64,000 bases of DNA from Psychrobacillus sp. FSL K6-2836 (GCF_038003085.1 NZ_JBBOOM010000001.1:3968001-4032000), one strand, 5' to 3'. Shown: positions 21,599 through 29,434, counted from the stretch's first letter. The notes: generated by a model not told the origin, from the sequence alone. A program made the numbers and translations.

Positions 21599-21728
21599 AT
21601 TTCCGTTTCACGAGGCCGCTTTCCGCTGGCGAGGCTGAGCCTCCTCGTTCGCTTCGCTCCCTGCGGGGTCTCGACTTTCTCACTGTTCCCACTGGAGTCG
21701 CCGAGTTACACTACAATCAATAGGCGAG
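21599..21728 (+). repeat. Dispersed repeat family A, copy 2
   Basis: ATTTCCGTTTCACGAGG ... CACTGGAGTCGCCGAG ... CAATCAATAGGCGAG. It is a direct repeat of the next copy (21813-21945), about 85 bp apart, with most differences at GC positions. Confidence 0.75.
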
Positions 21729-21812
21729 TAGATTTAAACTTTAAGATTTATCGAGATAATTATTAAAAGAACAATGATTGCAGAAGGTATTTTGAAGTGA
21801 TAGTTATACTGT

Positions 21813-21945
21813 GATTTCCGTTTCACGCGGACGCTTTCCGCGGGCGAGGCCGAGCCTCCGCGTTCGCTACGCTCCCTGTGGGGTCTCGACTTTCTCGCTG
21901 TTCCCGCTGGAGTCGCCGCGTTACACTTCAATCAATAGGCGAGTA
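21813..21945 (+). repeat. Dispersed repeat family A, copy 3
   Basis: ATTTCCGTTTCACGCGGACG ... GCTGGAGTCGCCGCG ... CAATCAATAGGCGAG. It shows the same GC-rich sequence as copies 1 and 2. Short ORFs across it are incidental. Confidence 0.75.
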
Positions 21946-22047
21946 AATCTTAACTTTAAGATTGAGCAAAGTAAGTGTTTTAAGTACGATGAAACAAATC
22001 AAAAGTTATGCAACACAAAATAGATGAATAAATCATAGCTTAAGCAG

Positions 22048-22071
22048 CAGCACACATCCGTGTAGAAGGCA
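22048..22071 (+). repeat. Remnant of repeat family B right end
   Basis: GCACACATCCGTGTAGAAGG matches the right end of repeat B2 (22420-22437). It precedes the 21-bp array by about 35 bp. Confidence 0.5.
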
Positions 22072-22102
22072 TCCCAATGGATTCATCTATCTTAATTGAC
22101 AG

Positions 22103-22228
22103 TTACTTGCTTTGAATCGGTGGATACTTGCGTTCATGTGGATATTACTTGCGCTGCCCAACAGGTTACTTGCGATTATTAGTTATTTAGTTGCGCTTAG
22201 AGATGACTTACTTGCGGAATGGAAAACT
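22103..22228 (+). repeat. 21-bp-phased array of a TTACTTGCG core, six units
   Basis: The core TTACTTGCG or a one- to two-base variant starts at 22103, 22124, 22145, 22166, 22187 and 22208, exactly 21 bp apart each time. The 12 bases between cores differ in every unit. A shorter, weaker array is at 62244. See findings. Confidence 0.85.
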
Positions 22229-22314
22229 TGACCATTAATTTTAAGGGTTTTATATATTTCAAATGCATTATCGCGTCATTTTAGAAGCTGATTTCTGAAT
22301 TACCACTGATAGCT

Positions 22315-22437
22315 AGGATGTGCACCTCCCAAGCCGCAAGAGCGCGAAGAATGAGACTTCAAAAAGGATGAAGTAGTGATAGCGACCATCCTTGAAGGCT
22401 CATGCGTAGCGTGCGGCACCGCACATCCGTGTAGAAG
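22315..22437 (+). repeat. Dispersed repeat family B, copy 2
   Basis: Shares its central part with 8861-8983, including CTCATGCGTAGCGTGCGGCA. Ends are GGATGTGC and GCACATCC, short terminal inverted repeats. Similarity also extends about 40 bp upstream (TTTTAGAA ... CACT/CACTGAT). Confidence 0.75.
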
Positions 22438-22479
22438 CATATACATGGATTCATCACTCTTTTTTAAATTGGCAAAGCA

Positions 22480-22534
22480 AAACGCAAGAATGTTGTTCGA
22501 GGTGGTGAACAACATTCTTGCGTTTATTTTTAAC
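22480..22534. terminator. 19-bp perfect hairpin downstream of glyS
   Basis: AAACGCAAGAATGTTGTTC (22480-22498) pairs with 22507-22525. The plus strand has the T-rich tail; the minus strand has TTTTGCTTT. It probably works in both directions and ends glyS. Confidence 0.8.
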
Positions 22535-22557
22535 AATCACTCAAAAGTGACTTAATA

Positions 22558-23940
22558 TCAAAATTGTAAATGATTTTCGATATATGCTTTTACATCAGCA
22601 ATTGGCATTCTTGTTTGTTCCATGGAATCACGGTGACGAACAGTTACTTGGCCATCTGTTTCTGAATCGAAGTCATATGTGATACAGAATGGAGTGCCTA
22701 TTTCATCTTGTCTACGGTAACGTTTACCGATAGATTGAGATTCATCATAGTCAACCATGAAGTGCTTACTTAAATCTGAGAATAAAGCTGTTGCACCTTC
22801 AGACAATTTTTTAGATAGTGGTAAAATTGCTGCTTTAACTGGTGCTAATGCAGGGTGGAAGCGTAATACAGTACGAATGTCGCCACCTTCTAATTCTTCC
22901 TCATCAAATGCTTCACAAAGAAATGCTAATGTAACACGGTCTGCTCCTAGTGATGGTTCGATACAATATGGTACATAACGTTCGTTTGTTAACGGATCAA
23001 TATAATTGAAATCTTCCCCAGAATGCTCCATATGCTGTTTTAGATCAAAGTCAGTTCTATCTGCAATACCCCATAGCTCACCCCAACCGAATGGGAATTT
23101 ATATTCGATATCTGTTGTTGCGTTTGAGTAATGAGAAAGTTCATCTTCTGAATGGTCACGTAAACGAATGCTATCCTCAGATACACCTAATTTTAATAGC
23201 CATTCTTTACAATAATTACGCCAGAATTCAAACCATTCCATATCTTCGCCAGGCTTGCAGAAGAATTCTAGTTCCATTTGTTCGAACTCTCTTGTACGGA
23301 ATGTGAAGTTACCTGGTGTAATTTCGTTACGGAAACTTTTACCTACCTGTGCAATTCCGAAAGGCATTTTTTTGCGCATAGAGCGTTGAACATTTTTATA
23401 ATTTACAAAAATACCTTGGGCAGTTTCAGGACGTAAGAAGATTTCATTTGTAGAAGCTTCTGTTACGCCTTGGAACGTTTTGAACATTAAGTTGAATTGG
23501 CGGATTTCTGTGTAATCGAATGCACCACATGATGGACAAACAACATTATGTTCTTTCATTATTTCTTCCATTTTCTCGAATGAAAGACCGTCAATTACCA
23601 TTTCAATACCTTTTTTGTCTAGTGCATCTTCAATAATTTTATCGACGCGATGACGTGATTTACATTTTTTACAGTCAATCATTGGATCATTAAAGTTCCC
23701 AATATGACCAGATGCTACCCAAGTTTTTGGATTCATCAAAATAGCTGCATCTAAACCTACGTTATAAGGTGATTCTTGAACAAATTTTTTCCACCAAGCT
23801 TTTTTGATGTTATTTTTTAGTTCCACACCAAGGGGACCGTAATCCCATGTATTAGCTAGACCTCCATAAATTTCCGACCCAGGAAATACAAAACCTCTTT
23901 GTTTCGCTAAACTAACTACGTTTTCCATTGTAATTGTCAT
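22558..23940 (-). CDS. glyS: Glycyl-tRNA synthetase, single-chain class II type
   Basis: A 460-residue alpha2-type glycyl-tRNA synthetase. It shows [22 protein letters not shown] at the N-terminus, a zinc-binding CPSCG, class II motif 2 ([20 protein letters not shown]) and motif 3 ([13 protein letters not shown]). The ATG at 23940 follows ATGGAGG; a longer in-frame extension to 24042 would run into the T-box leader. B. subtilis has GlyQ plus GlyS between recO and ccpN. Here one gene of the unrelated type occupies the same place on the opposite strand. Confidence 0.97.
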   Translation of the reverse strand: MTITMENVVSLAKQRGFVFPGSEIYGGLANTWDYGPLGVELKNNIKKAWWKKFVQESPYNVGLDAAILMNPKTWVASGHIGNFNDPMIDCKKCKSRHRVDKIIEDALDKKGIEMVIDGLSFEKMEEIMKEHNVVCPSCGAFDYTEIRQFNLMFKTFQGVTEASTNEIFLRPETAQGIFVNYKNVQRSMRKKMPFGIAQVGKSFRNEITPGNFTFRTREFEQMELEFFCKPGEDMEWFEFWRNYCKEWLLKLGVSEDSIRLRDHSEDELSHYSNATTDIEYKFPFGWGELWGIADRTDFDLKQHMEHSGEDFNYIDPLTNERYVPYCIEPSLGADRVTLAFLCEAFDEEELEGGDIRTVLRFHPALAPVKAAILPLSKKLSEGATALFSDLSKHFMVDYDESQSIGKRYRRQDEIGTPFCITYDFDSETDGQVTVRHRDSMEQTRMPIADVKAYIENHLQF

Positions 23941-23982
23941 TTGAAAAACCTCCATAAAATTTTGTGATAAAACCCGGAAAAC

Positions 23983-24177
23983 AAAAAAACTCGTCTCCGG
24001 GCAATAAATGCCCGGGGACGAGTTATTAACCCGCGGTTCCACCCCGATTGATTGTTAAAAAACAATCCTCTTTAAAAGCATAAGCTCCGAGCTGCCGTTT
24101 TCCTACAATGTGGGCTTTCACTAACCCCACTCGCTTAAGATGTAGTACTTATAATGCTCTTCAACACTTTATTATTT
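23983..24177 (-). promoter_or_regulatory. Glycine T-box riboswitch of glyS
   Basis: On the minus strand, GGTGGAACCGCGG (24031-24043) is the T-box core. Its UGGA bulge fits the UCCA end of tRNA-Gly. A terminator stem (ACTCGTCYCCGGGC arms, 23989-24022) with a T-run follows. A stem I base AGCAT..ATAAG / CTTATGCT is visible, and a GGC triplet followed by A at 24094-24096 is the likely glycine specifier. Uncharged tRNA-Gly should allow readthrough into glyS. Confidence 0.92.
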
Positions 24178-24183
24178 GTAGCT

Positions 24184-24212
24184 ATTGTATCACGAGCTAC
24201 TTTACTTCGCAA
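24184..24212 (-). promoter_or_regulatory. Promoter of the glyS T-box transcript
   Basis: On the minus strand TTGCGA (24207-24212), a 17-bp spacer, and TACAAT (24184-24189) with an extended TG. The start would fall near 24177. Confidence 0.65.
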
Positions 24213-24232
24213 TCATCTTGGAAATAGTATAT

Positions 24233-24252
24233 AATAATTCAGTATGAATTAT
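24233..24252 (+). other. Candidate left attachment site of the island
   Basis: AATAATTCAGTATGAATTAT matches 33928-33947 at 18 of 20 positions, with an 11-base identical core TTCAGTATGAA. It lies about 80 bp beyond the end of the integrase gene, a usual place for attL. Confidence 0.55.
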
Positions 24253-24334
24253 TACCTTGTCCCTTAGAGTACTGTAGTATCAAGGGTTAGAAGTATCATT
24301 TTGAAAATCTCCTCCCAAAACCTCCCCCAGTATA

Positions 24335-25491
24335 TCAATAAAATGAGATAGCATCCCCAAATAATTGAACTGATTCTTTTTCTAATTCGTTCAAATTGTG
24401 TCCATAAACATTGTAAATCAATTCAGAAGTATTTCCTAAACGATCAGCAATTGTTACGACTGGAACCCTTTGTTTAATTAATATAGTTGCATGCGAATGT
24501 CTTAGACCGTGTGGAATAATTCGCTTTAGGTTATTCTTTTCAGAAATTCGATCTAAAACTTTTTTTAGTGAGTTAGCTAAAAGGCCATTTCCCGATCTGG
24601 GTCCGATAAAAACTAATGTTTCATTATCAAACGGAAGACCGCAAGACATTCTTACTTCAATATACCATTTACGATAAGTTTTTAATTGATTTAGAACTAT
24701 ATCATCAATTAATATCGTTCTGTAGCTGCGCTTAGTTTTTGGGGTTCTTACGCCGTGCTGATCTCTAGTACATTCAATTTAACAGTTTTTTCTTCAAAAT
24801 TTATGTGTTTCCATTGAAGTCCTAAAGCTTCTCCATTTCTCGCTCCTGTATATGCTAGCAAAAGAATGTAAGAATAATTCCATATGCCTTCAGTGTCTCT
24901 AACAATGGATAAAAATACACTTAATTCCTCCGGCGTATAAAAATTTTCTTTTGGGTCTGCTTGAGGTAGTGGGATATTAGAGAAACGATTTTTGGTTATA
25001 ATCTCATTATTTACAGCAGCTTGTATTGCAGTCTTGAACATACTGTGTAAATTAAAGACAGTACCTGGTTTGTAAGTTTCTAAGAGTTTATTTATTAATT
25101 TTCTTATATACGTACTTCGGTCTAACTCCGAAATTTTATAGGGCCCTAATAAAGGTTTAACATGTTTGTTCATTGCAATAGCTCTATTGTATAAAGTAGA
25201 ATCTTCCCAATGTTTGTTTGTGTCTAACCAAACATCAATCCACTCTGAGATGGTCATATTTGCATTGGAGACCTGTTTAACATCCCCATTGACTATTTGA
25301 GTGCGAACCTCTAATAACGCTCTGTACGCTTCCTTTTCGGTCTTAAACGCTTGCTTCAGTTTTTCTCTTCTATTACCTAATGCATCGTAGTATCTATGAC
25401 GATATGCATACAATTTTTCTTTTTTGGCATTAAAATAATAGAATAACTCTGAATCTTTTTTTAGTTTATGCATTTTTGGTTTTTTTGTCAT
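24335..25491 (-). pseudogene. int: Tyrosine recombinase/phage integrase, frameshifted
   Basis: The N-terminal part (25491-24748) has an arm-binding domain, a core-binding domain (TISEWIDVWLDTNKHW) and the first catalytic arginine (YTGARNGEALGLQW). The frame then breaks at about 24765, one base short; the next frame continues TRDQHGVRTPKTKRSYRTIL and runs to 24335. That part has HGLRHSHATIL (His-x-x-Arg) and the tyrosine region NVYGHN. All catalytic residues are present across the two frames, so one deletion inactivated a Tn916/phage-type integrase. Confidence 0.9.
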
Positions 25492-25619
25492 ATATAATTC
25501 CCTTTCAAACGTTGACAGGCGTTGTAGAGGGGGATTTAATTAACAAATTGACATCACTCCTTTCAAATTGGGTACAAATGTTCTATTTAGTCGTAAATTT
25601 TTTTACCATTCTAGGCTTT

Positions 25620-25739
25620 TCAGAACTGACCAAGTAAGTAATCGGTAGATACATCGAAAAAATCGGTTACTTTGATTAAATTACTTCCTTTAGGAGTAAT
25701 TTTCTTCCAAGAATAAAGTGATGCTGACTTTGAAATACA
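25620..25739 (-). pseudogene. C-terminal scrap of an Xre-family phage repressor
   Basis: The minus strand encodes about 39 residues, including SLYSWKKITPKGSNLIKVTD and FFDVSTDYLLGQF, the typical end of a Cro/CI-like HTH domain. Upstream the frame meets a stop at the junction with an oppositely oriented fragment. Its place beside the integrase fits a lysogeny module whose front was lost. Confidence 0.75.
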
Positions 25740-25740
25740 T

Positions 25741-25953
25741 CATTTAGATGGATCCATAGAAACGATAGATGTTAAAGGAATCGAAACAACAGACTTTGCA
25801 ATCAAACGGAAATTATTCGAAAAGAAGTTTCCTCACAAAACATTACTAGCATTCTCGCAAATTGATGGTGGATGGATCGAACTGGATAAGCTGAAAGCGG
25901 TCAGACGGAAACGTAAGAAAGCTAAGTCTTTGGAGAAAATGCTTTTGCGATAA
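25741..25953 (+). pseudogene. C-terminal fragment of a DUF1064-like phage protein
   Basis: The open frame encodes about 70 residues with IETIDVKGIETTDFAIKRKLF and GGWIELDKLKAVRRKRKK. It resembles the end of phage DUF1064 proteins (predicted Holliday-junction-resolvase-like), a call from memory of the family pattern. No start codon or 5' part remains. The 25954-26029 gap to the next gene is empty. Confidence 0.5.
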
Positions 25954-26029
25954 GATACTTATGACACAAATTGCGTTGTAACTAAAAATAAAAGGCATAT
26001 CACCTAAGTGAATACACCTGTCAGATAAA

Positions 26030-26500
26030 TTAATCCCAAACACGCACTCTTGGAACTCTTGCCATTCTTAAGTAATCTAGCAATTGCCCAGTATGGACTG
26101 ACTCATGATAGGGCACTCTTAGCAACATGTCTCCCAAACTTCTTATGTAACCTGAATCAGAACGATCAATTTTAATACTTGTTAAATCTTCTTCAGAAAA
26201 AGATTTAATAGTTTCTAAGAAGTCATTTCTAAACGGTTCTGCAAATTTCAATTCCGCATTTACAGTGGAAAAAGGTTGTTTTTCGAAAGGAGAATCAAAG
26301 ACTGCCAGACTGCCTTGATTTTGTATAGCTAGATGGTAATAATGTTCACTCTCTAAAACATGCCTAATCATCTCTATACAAGTCATTGCTTCGTCATCGG
26401 GTTTCCAATGTAGTTTTTCTTGGGGAATCGATGTCCAAACCTTAGTGCTTCTTCTTCGTATTTCGGTGAAATTTAAAAGAATTAAATCAATTGAGTTCAT
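26030..26500 (-). CDS. DinB family protein
   Basis: A 156-residue protein of the DinB/YfiT four-helix-bundle superfamily, whose members often bind a metal and include thiol-dependent transferases. Histidines sit where the family has metal ligands: MIRHVLESEHYYH near residue 47 and PYHESVHTGQLLDYLR near 130. ATG with an AAAGGAGAA ribosome site. It appears intact, unlike its neighbours, and may be cargo of the island. Substrate unknown. Confidence 0.8.
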   Translation of the reverse strand: MNSIDLILLNFTEIRRRSTKVWTSIPQEKLHWKPDDEAMTCIEMIRHVLESEHYYHLAIQNQGSLAVFDSPFEKQPFSTVNAELKFAEPFRNDFLETIKSFSEEDLTSIKIDRSDSGYIRSLGDMLLRVPYHESVHTGQLLDYLRMARVPRVRVWD

Positions 26501-26627
26501 AATTTATTCTCCTTTAATTGGTATGTATTAAATATACACAAAAGAATGTTCGAATAAAAGAGAGCGATTATGGTTAAAACATTACGTCACATTTCGACCA
26601 TTAGGTGTAGTAAAAAGAGTTGAAAAA

Positions 26628-27239
26628 ATGAAACATATTGTATTTTACTCTGGTGGCATCGGTAGTAGGATGACTGCAAAAATAATAGTAGTGAAGCATG
26701 GGAAAGAAAATGTCATTCTATTGTTCACCGACACGCTAATTGAAGATGCTGATTTATATAGATTCATAGATGAAACAGTTAAAGAAATGGATGTCCAGTA
26801 TGAGTATATTGCAGATGGTAGGACGCCTTGGGAAGTATTCAAAGATGTTAAATGGTTAGGGAATAGCCGACTTGCTCAATGTTCACACCATTTAAAACAA
26901 AAGACTGCTGATAGATTGATAAAGGAAAACTTTGAGCCAGATGAATGTATTTTATACCTAGTCATTGATTGGACAGAAGAACATCGTAAGTTAAAGCCAG
27001 TAGAAAATTGGGCGCCTTATCAAGTTGAGTTTCCAATGTGGTTAATTGAGCCGTGTGTGTTAGCTGGCAGTCCATTAAATGGAGTTGTATTGGATCTGTT
27101 CTTTGGTTCAGGAACTACAGGGTTAGTTTCTTTAAAACATGAGAGAAATTTCGTAGGTGTTGAGATGAATCTAGAGTATATAAAAATAGCAGAAAAACGG
27201 TTAAGTGAAGTGCAGCTGGAATTGATACATGAAATGTAG
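26628..27239 (+). pseudogene. In-frame fusion of PAPS-reductase-like and DNA-methyltransferase fragments
   Basis: Residues 1 to about 130 match phage PAPS-reductase/PP-loop proteins (MKHIVFYSGGIGS, LLFTDTLIEDADLYRF, DGRTPWEVFKDV). From about residue 138 the sequence is the C-terminal end of a beta-class DNA methyltransferase: LIEPCVLAGSP, VVLDLFFGSGTTGLVSLK (FxGxG motif I) and VGVEMNLEYIKIAEKRL. The methyltransferase lacks its DPPY half, so methylation is unlikely. The frame is also open upstream to about 26534. It is best explained by a deletion joining two prophage genes. Confidence 0.75.
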
Positions 27240-27252
27240 AGTAAATAGTAAA

Positions 27253-27310
27253 AACTAGAGCCTAGATTTGCATAATCATCAGGCTTCCCAGACTACTTTC
27301 GGCTCTAGTT
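27253..27310. repeat. Structured repeat E, copy 1
   Basis: Arms CTAGAGCC and GGCTCTAG enclose a conserved interior (GCATAATCATCAGGCTTCCC). The interior AGGCT can instead pair with AGCCT of the left arm. It matches 29319-29379 with a compensated stem change. No T-run follows, so it is not a simple terminator. Confidence 0.7.
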
Positions 27311-27368
27311 ACACCATTATGATCTCAATATTATAAGTTTATGCAATTCGACCATAAATTGAATCAAT

Positions 27369-27400
27369 AAAAAATGGGCAATCAAAATTTAGACTGCCCC
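27369..27400 (-). terminator. Terminator of the DUF3231 gene
   Basis: On the minus strand GGGCAGTC ... GATTGCCC followed by ATTTTTTATT. It is placed just after the stop of 27408-27923. Confidence 0.75.
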
Positions 27401-27407
27401 AAAAATA

Positions 27408-27923
27408 TTATTCTTCCTTATGTGGAGAGTTTAAGTGTAGTGGTGGAGGAACAAGCCAACCTTTATCTTTGTTTAATCGCAATAGTTTTGCTCCTAATTG
27501 AGCTTTACTCAAATGGAACTGACCGTACATTAAAGCAATATCTTCTCTAATACACAGACCCATAGCTTTACTACATGCTACTAAACCAGCAGCGAAATCG
27601 ATTGAAAGTGCAGCACTAATTTCAGGATCACTAAATCTTGCACCAGGAGGAATGTCCTCTAATCTTGCATCCGGGCGTTCAGGAGGTGCAGGAGGAAGTG
27701 CTATACCATTTATTTTTAATATTACTTCTAGTTGCTTGTTTTCATCTTTCATACCTTGAATCGATTCTTCAATAATTTTTTCTAATTCCTTATCACCGGT
27801 GTGATTAGTAAATGTTTGATAAGCAGCTATTAATCCATTGTTAGTAGCTATATTGGTCCAAATACTGAACACTTCACCATAATGTAATGGTTCATCTTTT
27901 GGGTTTCCACTTAGTATTCCCAT
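27408..27923 (-). CDS. DUF3231 family protein
   Basis: About 171 aa, helical, ferritin-like in pattern (YGEVFSIWTNIATNNGLIAAYQTF) with a proline-rich loop (IALPPAPPERPDARLEDIPPG). The family is common in spore-forming Bacillales, often in multiple copies; function is unknown. The start at 27923 (MGILSGNPKDEPL) follows GGGAGTGC at a good distance, while the longer ATG at 27941 has no ribosome site. Single-gene unit. Confidence 0.8.
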   Translation of the reverse strand: MGILSGNPKDEPLHYGEVFSIWTNIATNNGLIAAYQTFTNHTGDKELEKIIEESIQGMKDENKQLEVILKINGIALPPAPPERPDARLEDIPPGARFSDPEISAALSIDFAAGLVACSKAMGLCIREDIALMYGQFHLSKAQLGAKLLRLNKDKGWLVPPPLHLNSPHKEE

Positions 27924-28162
27924 AATTGCACTCCCTATCATTATAATAATTTTTCAAGCAAAACTATTATGTGTAAAAGTTAGAAAAGTATTCATTTAGG
28001 GTTTGGAAACAATAATTTAGTCATAGTTCGAAAATAAAGCGAGCAACAATTTTGAAATTGTATATTTAAAAAAATGTAGCAATTGGATATATCACCACTT
28101 TTATTATCAAGCTAAGCAATATGAAATCGGGGCTTTTAATACTTGTAAAAGGGTGAGAATGA

Positions 28163-28339
28163 ATGCAACGAATATTCCGTGATAAGAAAATTGAAAAAGG
28201 TCGCACTCGTAAAAAAATTGAGGACAAGATTGCAGAAAATGAAGGCAGAGGATGGAAGCAAATAAGTGACATAAAAGAAGACTATGGAAAATTTCAAGTA
28301 TTGCTGAAGTTTGAAGTAGATAGAAATTATGAAGTGTAA
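28163..28339 (+). CDS. Small basic protein, unknown
   Basis: A 58-residue ORF (MQRIFRDKKIEKGRTRKKIE ...) with a plausible AAGGGTGAG ribosome site. The first half is rich in Lys/Arg and the end is acidic or aromatic (VLLKFEVDRNYEV). No family is recognised. Its neighbours suggest phage-derived or sporulation-related accessory origin. Confidence 0.5.
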   Translation: MQRIFRDKKIEKGRTRKKIEDKIAENEGRGWKQISDIKEDYGKFQVLLKFEVDRNYEV

Positions 28340-28381
28340 AGCACAGTACGAACATAAAGTGAACTTCTGATTAATAAGAAA

Positions 28382-28522
28382 TCACTCTTTTATATCTATG
28401 TAGAGAAGGTAAGCCTCGATTAAAAAGTCGATATCATTAACAATTTGCTCCCTAATATGGGTAATTTCACATTTATAATAATCATCAACTAAACGATTAA
28501 CTTCATGAATTAACAACTTCAT
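28382..28522 (-). CDS. Small helical protein, paralogue of the 28703 gene
   Basis: A 46-residue ORF with a strong AAGGAGATA ribosome site. Its sequence EVNRLVDDYYKC ... REQIVNDIDFLIEAYLL aligns with ELNKLVDDYYKC ... KEQILSDLKFLTDALLL of the gene at 28703-28888. The two are tandem, same-strand paralogues. The ELxKLVxxYYK stretch loosely recalls Spo0E-like phosphatases, but too little to name it. Confidence 0.6.
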   Translation of the reverse strand: MKLLIHEVNRLVDDYYKCEITHIREQIVNDIDFLIEAYLLYIDIKE

Positions 28523-28702
28523 AGATATTATCTCCTTGGGTCGGGTCTAGTTCTTAAATTAAATTATGTACTATTGAGGAACTACTTGGAAGCCATTCTA
28601 CAAAGTATGTTATAAACATTCAGCATTCGACTTAATAAGAACATATTGTGCAAATAAGAAGGGAAATAAAGATTGAAAAAAAGTTATTGCTTCATCAACA
28701 TA

Positions 28703-28888
28703 TTATAATGTAATTTCAGAATTGTGCTCCTGATCCATCAGTAATAATGCGTCTGTTAGAAATTTTAGGTCCGAAAGAATTTGCTCTTTAATTTGCAATT
28801 CTGGACATTTGTAATAATCATCTACTAGTTTATTTAGTTCTTTATAAATTAATAAGATAGACACATTTTCACGCTCCGAGTAGTTCAT
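28703..28888 (-). CDS. Small helical protein, paralogue of the 28382 gene
   Basis: 61 residues from an ATG with a modest ribosome site. It shares about 30 residues with the preceding small gene and has an extra N-terminus (MNYSERENVSILLIY). Two short helices are predicted around LVDDYYKC and LKFLTDALLL. Function unknown. Confidence 0.55.
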   Translation of the reverse strand: MNYSERENVSILLIYKELNKLVDDYYKCPELQIKEQILSDLKFLTDALLLMDQEHNSEITL

Positions 28889-28925
28889 ATTTCTTGCCTA
28901 TCATTATGGAACAAATATTTATGAA

Positions 28926-29060
28926 ATGGAAGGTAATTTCCAAAAAAATGATGTTAGGAAAATTTGGAATCGGTTTAAGTTGAAATATAAAGTTGTGATA
29001 GAAGAAGTTATATTGAAAGACCACAGAAGAATAAGAATCTTCGAACTTAAGCGTGACTAA
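28926..29060 (+). CDS. Short ORF, possible C-terminal remnant
   Basis: 44 codons (MEGNFQKNDVRKIWNRFKLK ...) without a convincing ribosome site. The frame reads through upstream of the ATG, so it may be the tail of a lost phage gene. It converges on the pseudogene at 29057. Confidence 0.3.
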   Translation: MEGNFQKNDVRKIWNRFKLKYKVVIEEVILKDHRRIRIFELKRD

Positions 29061-29265
29061 AAAAAGACCCTAATAAGGTCTTGTAATTTTATTTCACTGT
29101 TCACATGTTCCGGAAGGAGTAGTAATTCAATAACATTTTGCGCTGAATATGAATATGGAGAATGATTAGGAACAAGTTCATTGAATTGTCTAACAATATC
29201 AATGAGATTTTCGAAAAAAAATCATTTAAGTTTATTTCAAATTTTGTCAAAGTGTTCATCTTCAT
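29057..29265 (-). pseudogene. Small gene with a frameshift at an A8/T8 run
   Basis: On the minus strand MNTLTKFEINLNDFF runs to a homopolymer (29214-29221). One frame over, the sequence continues FENLIDIVRQFNELVP ... SAQNVIELLLLPEHVN and stops in a terminator-like hairpin (AAGACC/GGTCTT). One more T would restore a protein of about 68 residues. No family recognised. Confidence 0.5.
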
Positions 29266-29318
29266 CTTTTTTAGAAGTATGAACTTATCAGATGAAATTT
29301 ATTCAAATTGCAAATAGG

Positions 29319-29379
29319 ACCAGAGCCTAGATCCGCATAATCAACAGGCTTCCCAACCAAACTGCTTTCGGCTCTGGGT
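29319..29379. repeat. Structured repeat E, copy 2
   Basis: CCAGAGCC (29320-29327) pairs with GGCTCTGG (29370-29377). The interior matches copy 1 (GCATAATCA, CAGGCTTCCCA, CTTTCGGCTCT). Confidence 0.7.
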
Positions 29380-29434
29380 AAAAGTAATATGGGCTATATT
29401 GTATTAATTTAAACATGGATTCACTAAAATTCGA

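Noticed and set aside
21569-22023. Short ORFs in repeats A2 and A3 (sharing SRGRFP..R)
   Set aside because: The similarity comes from the DNA repeat; frames lack ribosome sites and differ between copies.
22103-22228. The phased array as a CRISPR
   Set aside because: The constant part is only 9 nt and the variable part 12 nt, with no leader or cas genes; far from CRISPR dimensions.
27253-27310. Structured repeat E as a simple terminator
   Set aside because: No T-run on either strand, and a separate terminator exists for the nearby minus-strand gene.
28382-28888. Naming the two small paralogues Spo0E-like phosphatases
   Set aside because: Only an ELxKLVxxYYK-like stretch is shared, it lies at the wrong end of the protein, and the SQELD motif is absent.
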